This document shows, piece by piece, positions 9,450 to 19,637 of a stretch of DNA of 64,000 nt. How positions within the stretch are numbered: position 1 is the first letter of the stretch; each line of letters opens with the position of its first letter. The notes below the pieces were generated by a model. That model saw nothing but the letters and a program-made list of their open reading frames with translations. It was not told the DNA's origin and searched no databases. The translations under genes and the position numbers were made by a program. The stretch comes from Fidelibacterota bacterium (GTDB lineage: Bacteria; Fidelibacterota; Marinisomatia; Marinisomatales; UBA1611): assembly GCA_002708715.1 (NCBI GenBank), contig PAPB01000017.1, forward strand, positions 2,760 to 66,759, given 5' to 3'.

Positions 9450-10613
9450 TTATTCTTCTAATGCTTGAGCTATATCAACAATAAGATCTTCTGAATCTTC
9501 AATACCAACTGATAATCTTAATAATTCCTGTGATAGTCCCATAGAGTTTTTCAAATCTTGAGGGACAGATGCATGAGTCATATCATAAGGAACGCAAATT
9601 AAGCTTTCTACGCCACCAAGACTCTCAGCCAAAGTAAATAATTTTATTTTACTTAAAAATTTATCTCGTGATTGGAGTGAATTACATTCAAAGGATACCA
9701 TAGAACCATAAATACTTTCACCTTTAGGGTTTTTTTGTTGTTTCGAAGCAAGTGCATGTTGACTGTGATTATCTAATCCAGGATAAACTACTACTTTTGC
9801 ATTAGAAGAGTCCTGGAGCATCTTTGCTATTTCCATTGCATTATCAGAATGTTTTTGCACTCTTAGACCAAGAGTTTTTGTACTCCTAAGTAACATCCAA
9901 CAATCAAATGGGCTAAGAATTGCACCACCAGATTTTTGAATAAAATAAAGTTGTTCGGCCAAAGAAGAATTATTTGTGATTAAAACTCCTGCAACTAGAT
10001 CGCTATGACCACCAATAAATTTAGTCGCGCTATGCATCACAACATCCGCTCCTAGTTTGAGCGGATTCTGCCCATATGGACTCATGAAAGTATTATCTAT
10101 CGCAAGTTTAATATTATTATCTAAACATAAATCAGATATCGCTTGAATATCACATAACTCTAGAAGAGGATTAGTAGGAGTTTCTGCAAAAATCCATTTC
10201 GTATTTGTTTTTATTGCAGACTTAATTTTTTGAATTGATCTTGTATCCACAAAATCAAATTCAAAACCATGATTTGTTAAAACCTCTACCGCCATACGAT
10301 ATGTTCCGCCATAAACATTCCTACCTATAATAACATGGTCTCCATTATTTAAAGTTTGAAAAAGTGCTGTAATTGCTGCCATACCACTGGCGAATGAGAC
10401 ACCAAACCTAGCTCCCTCTAAAGATGCAATGTTATTTTCAAATCGCTTTCTAGTTGGATTTCCAGCACGTGAATAATCAAACCCCTGATGTACTCCTACT
10501 GAATCTTGTTTAAATGTAGATGAAAAATGAATTGGAGGCGTAACTGCGCCAGTACTTATATCGGGATCATTGCCAATATGAATTGCTCTTGTTTGAAAAC
10601 CTTTTTTCTTCAT
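9450..10613 (-). CDS. Cystathionine gamma-synthase/lyase family PLP enzyme
   Basis: The 387-aa Cys/Met-metabolism PLP enzyme (PF01053) has length and motifs typical of MetB, MetC and methionine gamma-lyase. YSRAGNPTR and the PLP-lysine motif SATKFIGGHSD (K near residue 198) are intact, and SLGGVESLICVP near 340 is the usual C-terminal signature. It is cytoplasmic. The sequence alone does not separate synthase, beta-lyase and gamma-lyase. The gene starts one base after the secA stop, so it is probably cotranscribed with secA. Confidence 0.9.
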   Translation of the reverse strand: MKKKGFQTRAIHIGNDPDISTGAVTPPIHFSSTFKQDSVGVHQGFDYSRAGNPTRKRFENNIASLEGARFGVSFASGMAAITALFQTLNNGDHVIIGRNVYGGTYRMAVEVLTNHGFEFDFVDTRSIQKIKSAIKTNTKWIFAETPTNPLLELCDIQAISDLCLDNNIKLAIDNTFMSPYGQNPLKLGADVVMHSATKFIGGHSDLVAGVLITNNSSLAEQLYFIQKSGGAILSPFDCWMLLRSTKTLGLRVQKHSDNAMEIAKMLQDSSNAKVVVYPGLDNHSQHALASKQQKNPKGESIYGSMVSFECNSLQSRDKFLSKIKLFTLAESLGGVESLICVPYDMTHASVPQDLKNSMGLSQELLRLSVGIEDSEDLIVDIAQALEE

Positions 10614-10614
10614 T

Positions 10615-13600
10615 TTAAATTTGAGTAAATCCTTTTTTTAAATAATTTTGTAATTTTTTAAACTTAATTTCAATTTTTTCACCATCAGGGCTTTTTACCA
10701 TTATTTTTTCATTACGTCCTAATTTCTGATCAACCTGTACTGGAGTGCGAATTTGACTAGGTTGATTCATACTTTGTGGATTAGACTGTCCTTGAAGACC
10801 CATACCAGTTGTCTCTTTATGCGTAGCCTCAACATTCCTTACAGAAGATTTATTATGCATGGGAGACTGCTCCATTCCTTGAAGTTGCGTTCTAAATAGT
10901 CTTTGGATCGTTACAGCACTCATATCACTCATCATTTCCTGAAACATTTTAAAACCTTCTGATTTATACTCAAGTAATGGATTTTTTTGACCATATGCCC
11001 TAAGATTGATTCCTTCTCTAAGTTGATCCATAGCATATAAATGATCTTTCCATTTTTCATCAATAGTCCTTAAAGTAACAAATCTTTCAAACCCTCTAAT
11101 AACTTCCTCAGGAAGAAGAGCTTCCCGTGCTTTATATATGGATTCAGCCTCTTTAAAAATCCAATTAACAATCCTATTATTTTCGGGTTCCAATCCTCCA
11201 AGTTCGTTCTGCATTTTATCTAGTGATACATCTACTAAAATATGAGAAGCAAAACGTTGTTTTAAATATTCCCAATCCCATAATTCTAGTGACCCTAACT
11301 TGGTTTGTAAATCAATCTCATCAAAAACAAAATCATCTAATACCTGGTAGACAGAATCACGCATATTTTTTCCTGATAAAGCTTGATTCCTAATATCATA
11401 TATAACCTGACGCTGCTGATTCATTACATCATCATATTCAAGTAAATGTTTTCTAATACCAAAGTTTCTAACTTCAACTTTTTTCTGAGCACCAGAAATC
11501 GCTCTAGTTACCATTCCTGCTGATATAACTTCTCCTTCTTCAATCCCCATGCGATCCATAATAGAAGCTACTCTGTCCGAGCTAAATAATCTCATAAGGT
11601 CATCTTCTAATGACAAATAAAATCTAGAAGAACCTGGATCTCCTTGACGACCACTTCTACCTCTTAACTGTAAATCTATTCTCCTTGACTCATGCCTTTC
11701 TGTACCAATAATATGTAGGCCACCTAAATCGTTTATACCTTCAGCAAGCTTAATATCAGTACCTCGGCCTGCCATATTTGTAGCAATTGTAACAGCACTT
11801 TTCTGACCTGCACGCGCCACAACATCTGCTTCACTTTTATGCTGTTTTGCATTCAAAACATTATGTGGAATATTTTTCCGTTTTAACATGCGAGATAATA
11901 ACTCTGAAACTTCTACTGAAATTGTTCCTACTAAAACTGGCTGACCTTTTTGATAACAATCTGAAATTTCATCAATCGCTGCATTGTATTTTTCTCGCTT
12001 AGTTTTATAAACAAGATCATCTCTATCATCTCGAACTATTTCCCTATGAGTAGGAATTACAGTGACATCTAGACCATAAATTGAACCAAGCTCTTCTGCT
12101 TCTGTTTCTGCAGTTCCAGTCATGCCCGCTAATTTATCATAAAGACGAAAATAATTTTGAATCGTAATTGTCGCTAATGTTTGCGTCTCTCTTTCAATTC
12201 GTACATTTTCTTTAGCTTCAAGAGCCTGATGAAGTCCATCAGAATAACGTCTTCCAGGCAAAACTCGACCAGTAAACTCATCCACAATCATAACCTTTCC
12301 ATCTTGTAAAACATATTCAACATCTTTTTCATATAATGTATATGCTCTTAATAATTGATTAAAATTATGGATTGTACTACTTCTTTCCGCGTGAAGCTGA
12401 TGCGCCTTATCTTTCTCATATTCTTTTTCCTTATCAGAAAGATCATCCCTCTCTTCAACTTCTAACAATAATTCTCCTAGATCAGGAATCACAAAAGTAT
12501 CAGGATTATCAGGCGATAATAATTTTCGACCTTTTTCTGTTATATCCATTACATGACTTTTTTCTTCAATTGCAAAATAAAGATCATCATCAACCTCATG
12601 CATTTTTTTATCACGAGTATATATAGACTCTATATCTTGAGCAAGTTTAAGCATTCCTGATTCTTGAAATATTTTCATCACTTGACGATGTTTAGGCATT
12701 CCTCGTTGCGCTTGAAGTAATTTTAAACCTGCATTATCTTCATCATTTTGATCAATATATTTTTTAGCTTCCCTTACCAAATCTGACACCAGACTAGTTT
12801 GTTTTTTTACAAGACCTTGTACATCTGGCTTTAATTGTGTAAAAGTTTCATCCACAGGAGAATCTACAGCTCCAGAAATAATCAATGGTGTACGAGCTTC
12901 ATCTATTAAAACACTATCCACTTCATCCACAATGGCAAAAGCGTGTCCACGTTGTACTTTTTCTTCAGATTGAAGAGCCATATTATCTCTTAAATAATCG
13001 AAACCAAATTCATTATTCGTACCATAAGTGATATCTCGACTATACATTTCTCTGCGTTGAACATTATCCATTGAATTCAAAATAAACCCAACAGATAAAC
13101 CTAGTCTCTTATATACCTCTCCCATCCACTCTGCATCACGCTGAGCAAGATAATCATTAACTGTTATTACATGAACACCACGCCCTGTTAGTGCATTTAA
13201 ATATATAGGCATTGTTGCTACAAGTGTTTTTCCTTCTCCCGTTTTCATTTCGGCAACTTTTCCATTATGCAAAATGATAGCTCCTAAAAGTTGAACATCA
13301 TATGGAATCATTTCCCATTTTATTTCTTGCCCTGAAACACGCCAAGAAGAACCACACATCCTTTTACATACTTCTTTAACAATAGCAAATGCTTCAACCA
13401 TTATTAATCCAAGAGCTCCTTGCTCAGCTTTTAAAATTTCTTCAGCTCTAATATTTTTATCAGAATTTTTTTTAATTGACTCTTGTTTTTCATTACGAGT
13501 ATTTATCACAAACGTCCTTAGCTCCTTTGTTCTTTGAACTAAGTCATCATCTGATTTTGTAGCTAGAGATTCATAAGATTGATTAATCTGATCTAGTGTA

Positions 13601-13659
13601 GACGATAATTTTTTAATCTCACGTTCAGATTTTGTTCCAAATATTTTTGAGAATACCAT
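10615..13659 (-). CDS. secA: Preprotein translocase ATPase SecA
   Basis: The 1014-aa protein has the SecA motor: Walker A MKTGEGKTLVATMP near residue 140, DEVDSVLIDEARTPL near 245, NMAGRGTDIKL near 630, and LRGRSGRQGDPG near 670. It drives preproteins through SecYEG. An insertion near residues 270-350 is rich in K/E/D. The extreme C-terminus reads GRNEKIMVKSPDGEK and ends LKKGFTQI, so the usual GRNDPCPCGSGKKYK zinc-binding tail is absent. It sits between nusB and the PLP enzyme in a block with almost no spacers. Confidence 0.98.
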   Translation of the reverse strand: MVFSKIFGTKSEREIKKLSSTLDQINQSYESLATKSDDDLVQRTKELRTFVINTRNEKQESIKKNSDKNIRAEEILKAEQGALGLIMVEAFAIVKEVCKRMCGSSWRVSGQEIKWEMIPYDVQLLGAIILHNGKVAEMKTGEGKTLVATMPIYLNALTGRGVHVITVNDYLAQRDAEWMGEVYKRLGLSVGFILNSMDNVQRREMYSRDITYGTNNEFGFDYLRDNMALQSEEKVQRGHAFAIVDEVDSVLIDEARTPLIISGAVDSPVDETFTQLKPDVQGLVKKQTSLVSDLVREAKKYIDQNDEDNAGLKLLQAQRGMPKHRQVMKIFQESGMLKLAQDIESIYTRDKKMHEVDDDLYFAIEEKSHVMDITEKGRKLLSPDNPDTFVIPDLGELLLEVEERDDLSDKEKEYEKDKAHQLHAERSSTIHNFNQLLRAYTLYEKDVEYVLQDGKVMIVDEFTGRVLPGRRYSDGLHQALEAKENVRIERETQTLATITIQNYFRLYDKLAGMTGTAETEAEELGSIYGLDVTVIPTHREIVRDDRDDLVYKTKREKYNAAIDEISDCYQKGQPVLVGTISVEVSELLSRMLKRKNIPHNVLNAKQHKSEADVVARAGQKSAVTIATNMAGRGTDIKLAEGINDLGGLHIIGTERHESRRIDLQLRGRSGRQGDPGSSRFYLSLEDDLMRLFSSDRVASIMDRMGIEEGEVISAGMVTRAISGAQKKVEVRNFGIRKHLLEYDDVMNQQRQVIYDIRNQALSGKNMRDSVYQVLDDFVFDEIDLQTKLGSLELWDWEYLKQRFASHILVDVSLDKMQNELGGLEPENNRIVNWIFKEAESIYKAREALLPEEVIRGFERFVTLRTIDEKWKDHLYAMDQLREGINLRAYGQKNPLLEYKSEGFKMFQEMMSDMSAVTIQRLFRTQLQGMEQSPMHNKSSVRNVEATHKETTGMGLQGQSNPQSMNQPSQIRTPVQVDQKLGRNEKIMVKSPDGEKIEIKFKKLQNYLKKGFTQI

Positions 13660-13668
13660 ATTTAAAGA

Positions 13669-14103
13669 TTAAACCTTTTTTTGCTTTTGATAATCTTTAT
13701 AAACAGCATCAAGAATGCCATTAATAAATACTGGACTTTCATCAGTACTATAAATTTTTGAAATTTCCACCATCTCACTTATTGTTACTTTTGGCGGAAT
13801 ATCATCAATAAAATAAATTTCACAAATTCCCATTTTTAAAAGAATTTTATCAATTTGCGCAACTCTATCAATTTCCCAATTCTCTAAATGAGCCTTTATT
13901 AATTTGTCAGTCCATAACATATGTTTTATAACATAATTAAATAATAATACAATAAAATCTTTGTTTTTTTTTATTTCAGGATTTTTCTCAATTAACTGCG
14001 CTATAATTATAGAACCCTCATTATTTGAAAAATTATATGCAAAAACAGCTTTCAAAGTACATTCACGAGCTGCTCTACGTGGATGCAAACTAGTTATTGT
14101 CAC
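13669..14103 (-). CDS. nusB: Transcription antitermination protein NusB
   Basis: This 144-aa protein has the NusB fold signature: RRAARECTLKAVFAYNFSNN at the N-terminus, then VAQIDKILLKMGICEI and VTISEMVEISKIYSTDESPV with FINGILDAVYKD at the C-terminus. NusB binds boxA RNA with NusE (S10) in rRNA antitermination. The start overlaps the 3' end of the leucine dehydrogenase gene by 14 bp, implying coupled translation. Confidence 0.92.
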   Translation of the reverse strand: MTITSLHPRRAARECTLKAVFAYNFSNNEGSIIIAQLIEKNPEIKKNKDFIVLLFNYVIKHMLWTDKLIKAHLENWEIDRVAQIDKILLKMGICEIYFIDDIPPKVTISEMVEISKIYSTDESPVFINGILDAVYKDYQKQKKV

Positions 14104-15199
14104 GTCTACCCATCACATTTTTCTTTGGCAAATAAATATTTTTTAATTTTGAGACATCTTCCATTCTCTTTTCAGCTACTTTTAAAGCAGCAGCATGAGT
14201 TGTTACGCCATCATCTTCTGATCTTTTATAGATTGCTAACAAAGTATCATATATACCATCTTCTGCTTGTCGAAAAGCGCGATCTCTATTATATCCATCT
14301 ATCTCATTTGCAACATTTATTAAACCACCAGCGTTAATTGCATAATCAGGAGCATACAATATATCTCTATCTTTTAACATCTGAGAATGAATACTTTCCT
14401 TTTTTAATTGATTATTAGCAGCGCCAGCAACTATTGAACATCTTAATCTTGGAATAGTATCATCATTAAGAGTAGCGCCAAGAGCACAAGGTGCATATAT
14501 ATCAATATCTGCATCATATATATCATCTAAACCAATAGGCTTAGCACCAAATTCATTTACAACTCTTTCTATTGATTTATTATCAATATCTGTAACAAAA
14601 AGATTTGCACCCTCTTTTTTTAAAAAGTTACACAAATGATAACCAACATGTCCTACTCCTTGGATACCAATATTAAGTCCAAATAATGTATCTTTACCTA
14701 AATGTTTTTTTACTGTTGCTTTCATACCAGAGCATGTCCCTAATGCAGTAACTGGTGATGGATCGCCACTACCTCCTAAAGCACGAGAAATGCCAGTTAC
14801 ATATCGAGTTTCCATTCTGACCCACTCCATATCCTTAACACTTGTGCCTACATCTTCAGCAGTAATATATCTACCTGCAAGTCCCTGTACAAACCTACCA
14901 AAAGATCTAAATAATAATTCATTTTTTTGTTTTTTTGAATTTCCAATAATTACAGCTTTTCCACCCCCAAGATTTAAACCAGCAATAGCAGCTTTATAAC
15001 TCATTCCCCTTGATAAACGAAGCACATCTTTCAAAGCATCTTCTTCAGTTTCATAGTTCCACATTCTACAACCACCTAAGGCAGGGCCAATAGTAGTATC
15101 ATGTACTGCAATAATTGCCTTTAAACCAGTCTCTTGATCATGACAAAAAACTAATTCTTCATGTTCCTTTGACTCCATTTGTTTAAAAATAGGGATCAT
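14090..15199 (-). CDS. Leucine (Glu/Leu/Phe/Val) dehydrogenase
   Basis: The 369-aa protein matches NAD-dependent leucine dehydrogenases. The substrate-binding/catalytic region has ALGGCRMW, LSRGMSYKAAIAGLNLGGGK (catalytic lysines) and DVGTSVKDME. The Rossmann motif GIQGVGHVGYHL lies near residue 180, followed by APCALGATLN and AGAANNQL. It reversibly deaminates branched-chain amino acids to 2-oxo acids in the cytoplasm. It is next to a branched-chain transaminase, an acyl-CoA dehydrogenase and a thiolase, which fits leucine/valine/isoleucine catabolism. The tail overlaps nusB by 14 bp. Confidence 0.93.
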   Translation of the reverse strand: MIPIFKQMESKEHEELVFCHDQETGLKAIIAVHDTTIGPALGGCRMWNYETEEDALKDVLRLSRGMSYKAAIAGLNLGGGKAVIIGNSKKQKNELLFRSFGRFVQGLAGRYITAEDVGTSVKDMEWVRMETRYVTGISRALGGSGDPSPVTALGTCSGMKATVKKHLGKDTLFGLNIGIQGVGHVGYHLCNFLKKEGANLFVTDIDNKSIERVVNEFGAKPIGLDDIYDADIDIYAPCALGATLNDDTIPRLRCSIVAGAANNQLKKESIHSQMLKDRDILYAPDYAINAGGLINVANEIDGYNRDRAFRQAEDGIYDTLLAIYKRSEDDGVTTHAAALKVAEKRMEDVSKLKNIYLPKKNVMGRRDNN

Positions 15200-15211
15200 G
15201 TTAACGCTTTT

Positions 15212-16243
15212 TTAAATAATGATAGGTAATAACCAATCAAAAGGATTATCAATTTCATTTCGCTGTATATTTATCAATGTTTTTTGTAATTTTTTCGCAA
15301 TTGGCCCAATCTGCCCTTTATTAAATTTATAACATTTATCCTTATATGAAACCTTACCAATTGGTGTAACTTCTACTGCAGTACCTGTGCAAAAAGCTTC
15401 TTCAGCTTCAAATAAATCCTTTAAGAATATATCTGTCTCTTCAACTTTTAAACCCAATATATCCGATCCAATTTTACAAACAGAATCTCTTGTGACACCA
15501 TCTAGTATAGCTCCATTCAATTTGGGAGTTTTCAGTATACCTTTATTATATATAAACAAATTAGCTGACCCAATTTCTTCTATTCGATCTTCAGCTACAG
15601 AATCTAAGTAAATAACCTCATCAAACCCTTTTTGTTTTGCTTTTAATAATGGATATAGTGAAGCAGAATAATTACCTATTGCTTTAGCATTTCCAATTCC
15701 TTTTGGTGCAGCACGATGATAATTTGTCTCAATTTTTAAATTAAGAAGCTTGACCCCACCCTTAAAATAAGGTCCAACAGGAGAAACATATATTACAAAT
15801 GTATAATCAGATGCTGCTCGGACACCCAACGCAGGAGATGTGCCCCAAACAATTGGCCTTATATACATACTTCCTTTTCCATAAGGTGGCACAAAATCTA
15901 AATTATCTTTAACAGTAGAAATAACTGAGTTAACAAAAAAATCTGAATTTATTTGGGGGATACAAAGTCTTTTAGTTGAGAAATGCATTCTCCTTGCATT
16001 ACGATTAATCCTGAATAGTGATATTTGATCATTATATGTATGGAAAGCTTTAGTCCCTTCAAACACTCCTTGTCCATAATTCAAGACAACAGCTGCAGGA
16101 GAAAGCTCAATATTTCCAAATGGTACTAAGGAACCGTGTGCCCACTCCTCACCATTACGACATGTCGCCATATACATGCTTCGAGTTTTTACTAATTCAA
16201 ATCCTAATGAGTCCCAATCAATTTTTGCTTTTTTTAATTTCAT
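15212..16243 (-). CDS. ilvE: Branched-chain amino acid aminotransferase (class IV PLP)
   Basis: The 343-aa class IV PLP transaminase has the motifs LNYGQGVFEGTKAF, RPIVWGTSPALGV, and the PLP-lysine region GIGNAKAIGNYSASLYPLL. EEIGSANLF, GVTRDSV and FCTGTAVEVTPIG complete the BCAT signature. It transfers amino groups between glutamate and Leu/Ile/Val. The start ATG overlaps the acyl-CoA dehydrogenase stop by 4 bp (ATGA). Residues and length agree with BCAT type II of bacteria. Confidence 0.94.
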   Translation of the reverse strand: MKLKKAKIDWDSLGFELVKTRSMYMATCRNGEEWAHGSLVPFGNIELSPAAVVLNYGQGVFEGTKAFHTYNDQISLFRINRNARRMHFSTKRLCIPQINSDFFVNSVISTVKDNLDFVPPYGKGSMYIRPIVWGTSPALGVRAASDYTFVIYVSPVGPYFKGGVKLLNLKIETNYHRAAPKGIGNAKAIGNYSASLYPLLKAKQKGFDEVIYLDSVAEDRIEEIGSANLFIYNKGILKTPKLNGAILDGVTRDSVCKIGSDILGLKVEETDIFLKDLFEAEEAFCTGTAVEVTPIGKVSYKDKCYKFNKGQIGPIAKKLQKTLINIQRNEIDNPFDWLLPIII

Positions 16244-17382
16244 TTAATTAATTCTCTTGCAATTACTAAACGCTGAATTTCTGAAGTTCCTTCATAAATT
16301 TCTGTTATTTTCGCATCACGCATAAGTCTTTCTACTCCATATTCTTGCATATAACCATAGCCACCATGAATCTGCACACAATCTGAAGTAGCATCCATAG
16401 CAACTTTAGATGAAAATAATTTTGCCATTGAACTTTCTTTTTTATGATCCATACCTTGATCTTTTAAATAAGCTGCTTTCCATACTAATAATCTTGCAGC
16501 TTCCAAATTTGTAGCCATATCTGCTAATTTTTCTTTTAAAGCACCAAACTCAGCAATTTTTTTACCAAATTGTTTTCTATCATTTGAATATAAGACTGCT
16601 TTTTGCATTGCAGCACGAGCCAAACCAACTGCTTGAGCGGCAATACCAATTCTTCCACCAGTTAACGCACTCATTGCAATAGAAAAACCCTGACCTTGTT
16701 TTCCAATAAGATTAGTTTCAGGTATTTTGCAATTATCAAAATATAATTCACATGTATCCGAAGCGCGAATACCAAGCTTATCTTCTTTCTTACCTATTGT
16801 TAGACCTGGTATGCCTTTTTCAACTACAAAACAAGATATCCCTTTTGAACCTGAACCTTTATCTGTTAAAAAAAAACAAATTATGATATCACTATTTTCC
16901 CCACTTGTTACCCAATTTTTAGTTCCATTAATTATATATTTATTTCCATTTTTTTCAGCAACTGTATGCATATTACTTGCATCAGAACCTGATTGGGGCT
17001 CGCTTAAACTATATGCTCCTAATTTTTCACCATTCGCAAGAGGTATTAAATATTTCTTCTTTTGATGGTTGTTACCCCAATCTAATAACACCTGACAAAC
17101 TAATGAGTTATTTACAGACATAATTGTTGAAGTCGCTAATTCAACTGCAGCAATTTCTTCAATTACGTTAACATAAGAAATTGTATTAAATCCAGCACCA
17201 CCCCATTTCTCAGGAACCATTACTCCCATTAAACCCAATTCACCCATTTTTTTAATTTGTTTTTCAGGAAATTTTGAATATTCATCTCTATCAATTACAC
17301 CTGGAAGGAGCTCTGTTTCTGCAAATTTCCTAGCCATTTCTTTTAAAATTTGTTGTTCTGTGGATAAAGAAAAATCAATCAT
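16240..17382 (-). CDS. Acyl-CoA dehydrogenase
   Basis: This 380-aa FAD enzyme has the standard acyl-CoA dehydrogenase order: an N-terminal helical domain, AYSLSEPQSGSDASNM and WVTSGENSD in the beta domain, DRKQFGKKIAEFGALKEKLA, VQIHGGYGYMQEYGVERLMR, and the catalytic Glu in YEGTSEIQRLVIARE. Context suggests a short or branched-chain acyl-CoA as substrate, for example isovaleryl- or 2-methylbutyryl-CoA, but the residues seen do not decide it. It overlaps the genes on both sides by 4-8 bp. Confidence 0.94.
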   Translation of the reverse strand: MIDFSLSTEQQILKEMARKFAETELLPGVIDRDEYSKFPEKQIKKMGELGLMGVMVPEKWGGAGFNTISYVNVIEEIAAVELATSTIMSVNNSLVCQVLLDWGNNHQKKKYLIPLANGEKLGAYSLSEPQSGSDASNMHTVAEKNGNKYIINGTKNWVTSGENSDIIICFFLTDKGSGSKGISCFVVEKGIPGLTIGKKEDKLGIRASDTCELYFDNCKIPETNLIGKQGQGFSIAMSALTGGRIGIAAQAVGLARAAMQKAVLYSNDRKQFGKKIAEFGALKEKLADMATNLEAARLLVWKAAYLKDQGMDHKKESSMAKLFSSKVAMDATSDCVQIHGGYGYMQEYGVERLMRDAKITEIYEGTSEIQRLVIARELIK

Positions 17383-18559
17383 ATTTTTCTATAATTATAG
17401 CTGATGCTTCTCCTCCACCTATACAAAGGGTTGCAAGGCCTATAGCAGCACTATTTCTTTTCATCCCATTGATTAAAGTTGTTAAAATTCTTGCTCCCGA
17501 AGCACCAATTGGATGTCCTAGCGCAACAGCTCCACCATATATGTTTACTTTATCATCATGAATCTTAAAATCATCAATTGCAGCCATAGTCACAGCTGAA
17601 AAAGCTTCATTAATTTCCCAAAGATCAATATCCTCACTGGTCAAATTTGCTTTTCTTAATACTTTAGTAATAGCTCTCCCTGGCGCAGTAGTAAACCATT
17701 CAGGCTCATGCGCAGAAGATGCATGTGATATAATTTTTGCTATAGGATTTAACCCTAACTCCTTTGCTTTATCTTCACTAGCAATTAATAAAACTGATGC
17801 ACCATCATTTAATTTTGATGCATTAGCGGCAGTTATATTTCCATCTTTTTTAAATGCTGGTGAAAGATTAGGTATTTTGTCAAATTTTGCTTTCCCTGGC
17901 TCCTCATCTCTTTTAATCAATTTAGCATCTTCTTTAAAGGATACAATTTCAATAGGAACAATTTCAGTTTCAAATATTTTATCATTTATTGCTTTATGGG
18001 CCTTTGAATATGATTCAATTGCAAATTTATCTAAATCATTTCGAGTATAATTACGATCTGCAACCAATAATTCAGCACAATTCCCCATATGTTGATCGGT
18101 ATATACATCCCATAAACCATCATGAATCATACTATCAATAATTTCATTATGTCCTATTTTTTTTCCTTTTCTAGCATTTTTAAACAAATGAGGTGCATTA
18201 GACATACTTTCCATACCACCCGCAAGGATAAAATCGGCATCTCCACAGCGGATAGTCTGATCTGCTAACATGACTGATTTTAATCCAGATCCACACATCT
18301 TATTAATTGTTAATGATTCTATAGAATTTAAACAACCACCCTTTAATGCGGCCTGTCTCGCAGGAGCTTGGCCTTGACCACCTGATAAAACATTACCAAG
18401 AATAATTTCATTAATTATTACTGGATCAATTTTATTATTACGTAGAATATCTTTGATAACAAAAGAAGCAAGATCTGAAGCAGAAAAAGAAGATAAAGCA
18501 CCTAAGAAAGAACCAATAGGCGTACGTTTAGCATCAAGGATTACTGATTTAGAGGACAT
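17375..18559 (-). CDS. Acetyl-CoA C-acetyltransferase (thiolase)
   Basis: The 394-aa thiolase has an active-site Cys in NKMCGSGLKSVML near residue 88, NEAFSAV near 315, GGAVALGHPIGASGARIL near 345 and the second Cys in TLCIGGGEASA near 380. It cleaves or condenses acetoacetyl-CoA or 3-oxoacyl-CoA with CoA. It overlaps the acyl-CoA dehydrogenase gene by 8 bp and starts the catabolic set downstream of phoH after an 80-bp gap that could hold a promoter. Confidence 0.95.
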   Translation of the reverse strand: MSSKSVILDAKRTPIGSFLGALSSFSASDLASFVIKDILRNNKIDPVIINEIILGNVLSGGQGQAPARQAALKGGCLNSIESLTINKMCGSGLKSVMLADQTIRCGDADFILAGGMESMSNAPHLFKNARKGKKIGHNEIIDSMIHDGLWDVYTDQHMGNCAELLVADRNYTRNDLDKFAIESYSKAHKAINDKIFETEIVPIEIVSFKEDAKLIKRDEEPGKAKFDKIPNLSPAFKKDGNITAANASKLNDGASVLLIASEDKAKELGLNPIAKIISHASSAHEPEWFTTAPGRAITKVLRKANLTSEDIDLWEINEAFSAVTMAAIDDFKIHDDKVNIYGGAVALGHPIGASGARILTTLINGMKRNSAAIGLATLCIGGGEASAIIIEKYD

Positions 18560-18639
18560 TACTATTAAAATAAATTTTATAAATGTATCTGAAATTACTA
18601 AAAAAAATATCTAATCTGACAATGCTGAACATAATTTGT

Positions 18640-19578
18640 TTATAATTTATCATAAGCTTGTAAAATTTTCTTCACTAACGGATGTCTTACAATATCATTC
18701 TGATCCAATTTTACGAAATCAATGCCATTTATTTGCTTTAGAATATCTGCAACTTGTACTAAACCAGACTCTGCACTTGTTTTTAAATCAATTTGGGTTA
18801 CATCGCCCGTAATAATAGATTTTGAGCCAACTCCTAATCTAGTTAAAAACATTTTCATTTGACCGACTGTTGCATTTTGCGCTTCATCCAAAATCATAAA
18901 TGCATTATCAAGAGTTCGACCTCGCATATAAGCTAATGGCACAATTTCAATAACTTTAGAGTCTAATAATTTTATTAATTTTTTTTCATCATATAAAATA
19001 TTTAATGCATCATATAACGGCGCTAAATAAGGGTCGACTTTATCTTTAAGATCACCTGGAAGAAATCCTAAATTTTCACCTGCTTCAACTGCTGGTCGAC
19101 ATAATATAATTCTATCAATAATACCCTTTTCTAATGCAGATATAGCAAATGATACTGAAAGAAAAGTTTTTCCAGTACCCGCAGGCCCAATACAAAAAAC
19201 AATGTCATGATGATGCACTGATTTCACATATTCAATTTGTCCACTTGTTTGAGGTAAAATAGCACCTTTTTTACTATAACAAATTAAATATTCAGAGAAA
19301 TCTTTTGCATCTATATTATTATTATTTCCTTTAATTATAGATATAAGATGTTTTACATCTCCTTTACTCAATGTCCCTTTTCCATTTAATGTCTCTATCA
19401 TTTCATTAAAAATATTATAGACCCAAGTAACTTTTTCTTCCTCTCCTTTAATTTTTATTTCCTGCCCACGTGCTATAATATCTATGGGTATTTCTGATTC
19501 AATCAGTTTTATATAATTATCAGCAATACCAAATATTAAAACTGGATCTATAAATTTTAAATCAATGGTCTTTTCCAA
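18640..19578 (-). CDS. PhoH-like ATPase
   Basis: This 312-aa protein has an N-terminal KH-like/RNA-binding segment and a PhoH NTPase domain with Walker A GPAGTGKTFLSVSFA near residue 135, GRTLDNAFMILDEAQN (Walker B) near 220 and ITGDVTQIDL near 255. PhoH/YbeZ proteins act in RNA metabolism with the YbeY endonuclease; no ybeY is seen in this window. The start is a TTG at 19578, the first start in frame. The gene is divergent from the TatT-like gene with 59 bp between, so both promoters must overlap there. Confidence 0.93.
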   Translation of the reverse strand: MEKTIDLKFIDPVLIFGIADNYIKLIESEIPIDIIARGQEIKIKGEEEKVTWVYNIFNEMIETLNGKGTLSKGDVKHLISIIKGNNNNIDAKDFSEYLICYSKKGAILPQTSGQIEYVKSVHHHDIVFCIGPAGTGKTFLSVSFAISALEKGIIDRIILCRPAVEAGENLGFLPGDLKDKVDPYLAPLYDALNILYDEKKLIKLLDSKVIEIVPLAYMRGRTLDNAFMILDEAQNATVGQMKMFLTRLGVGSKSIITGDVTQIDLKTSAESGLVQVADILKQINGIDFVKLDQNDIVRHPLVKKILQAYDKL

Positions 19579-19637
19579 GATTCTATTTAACCTGTAAATT
19601 CATAAATATAAATTTAGGATTAATTATTATACTAAAC

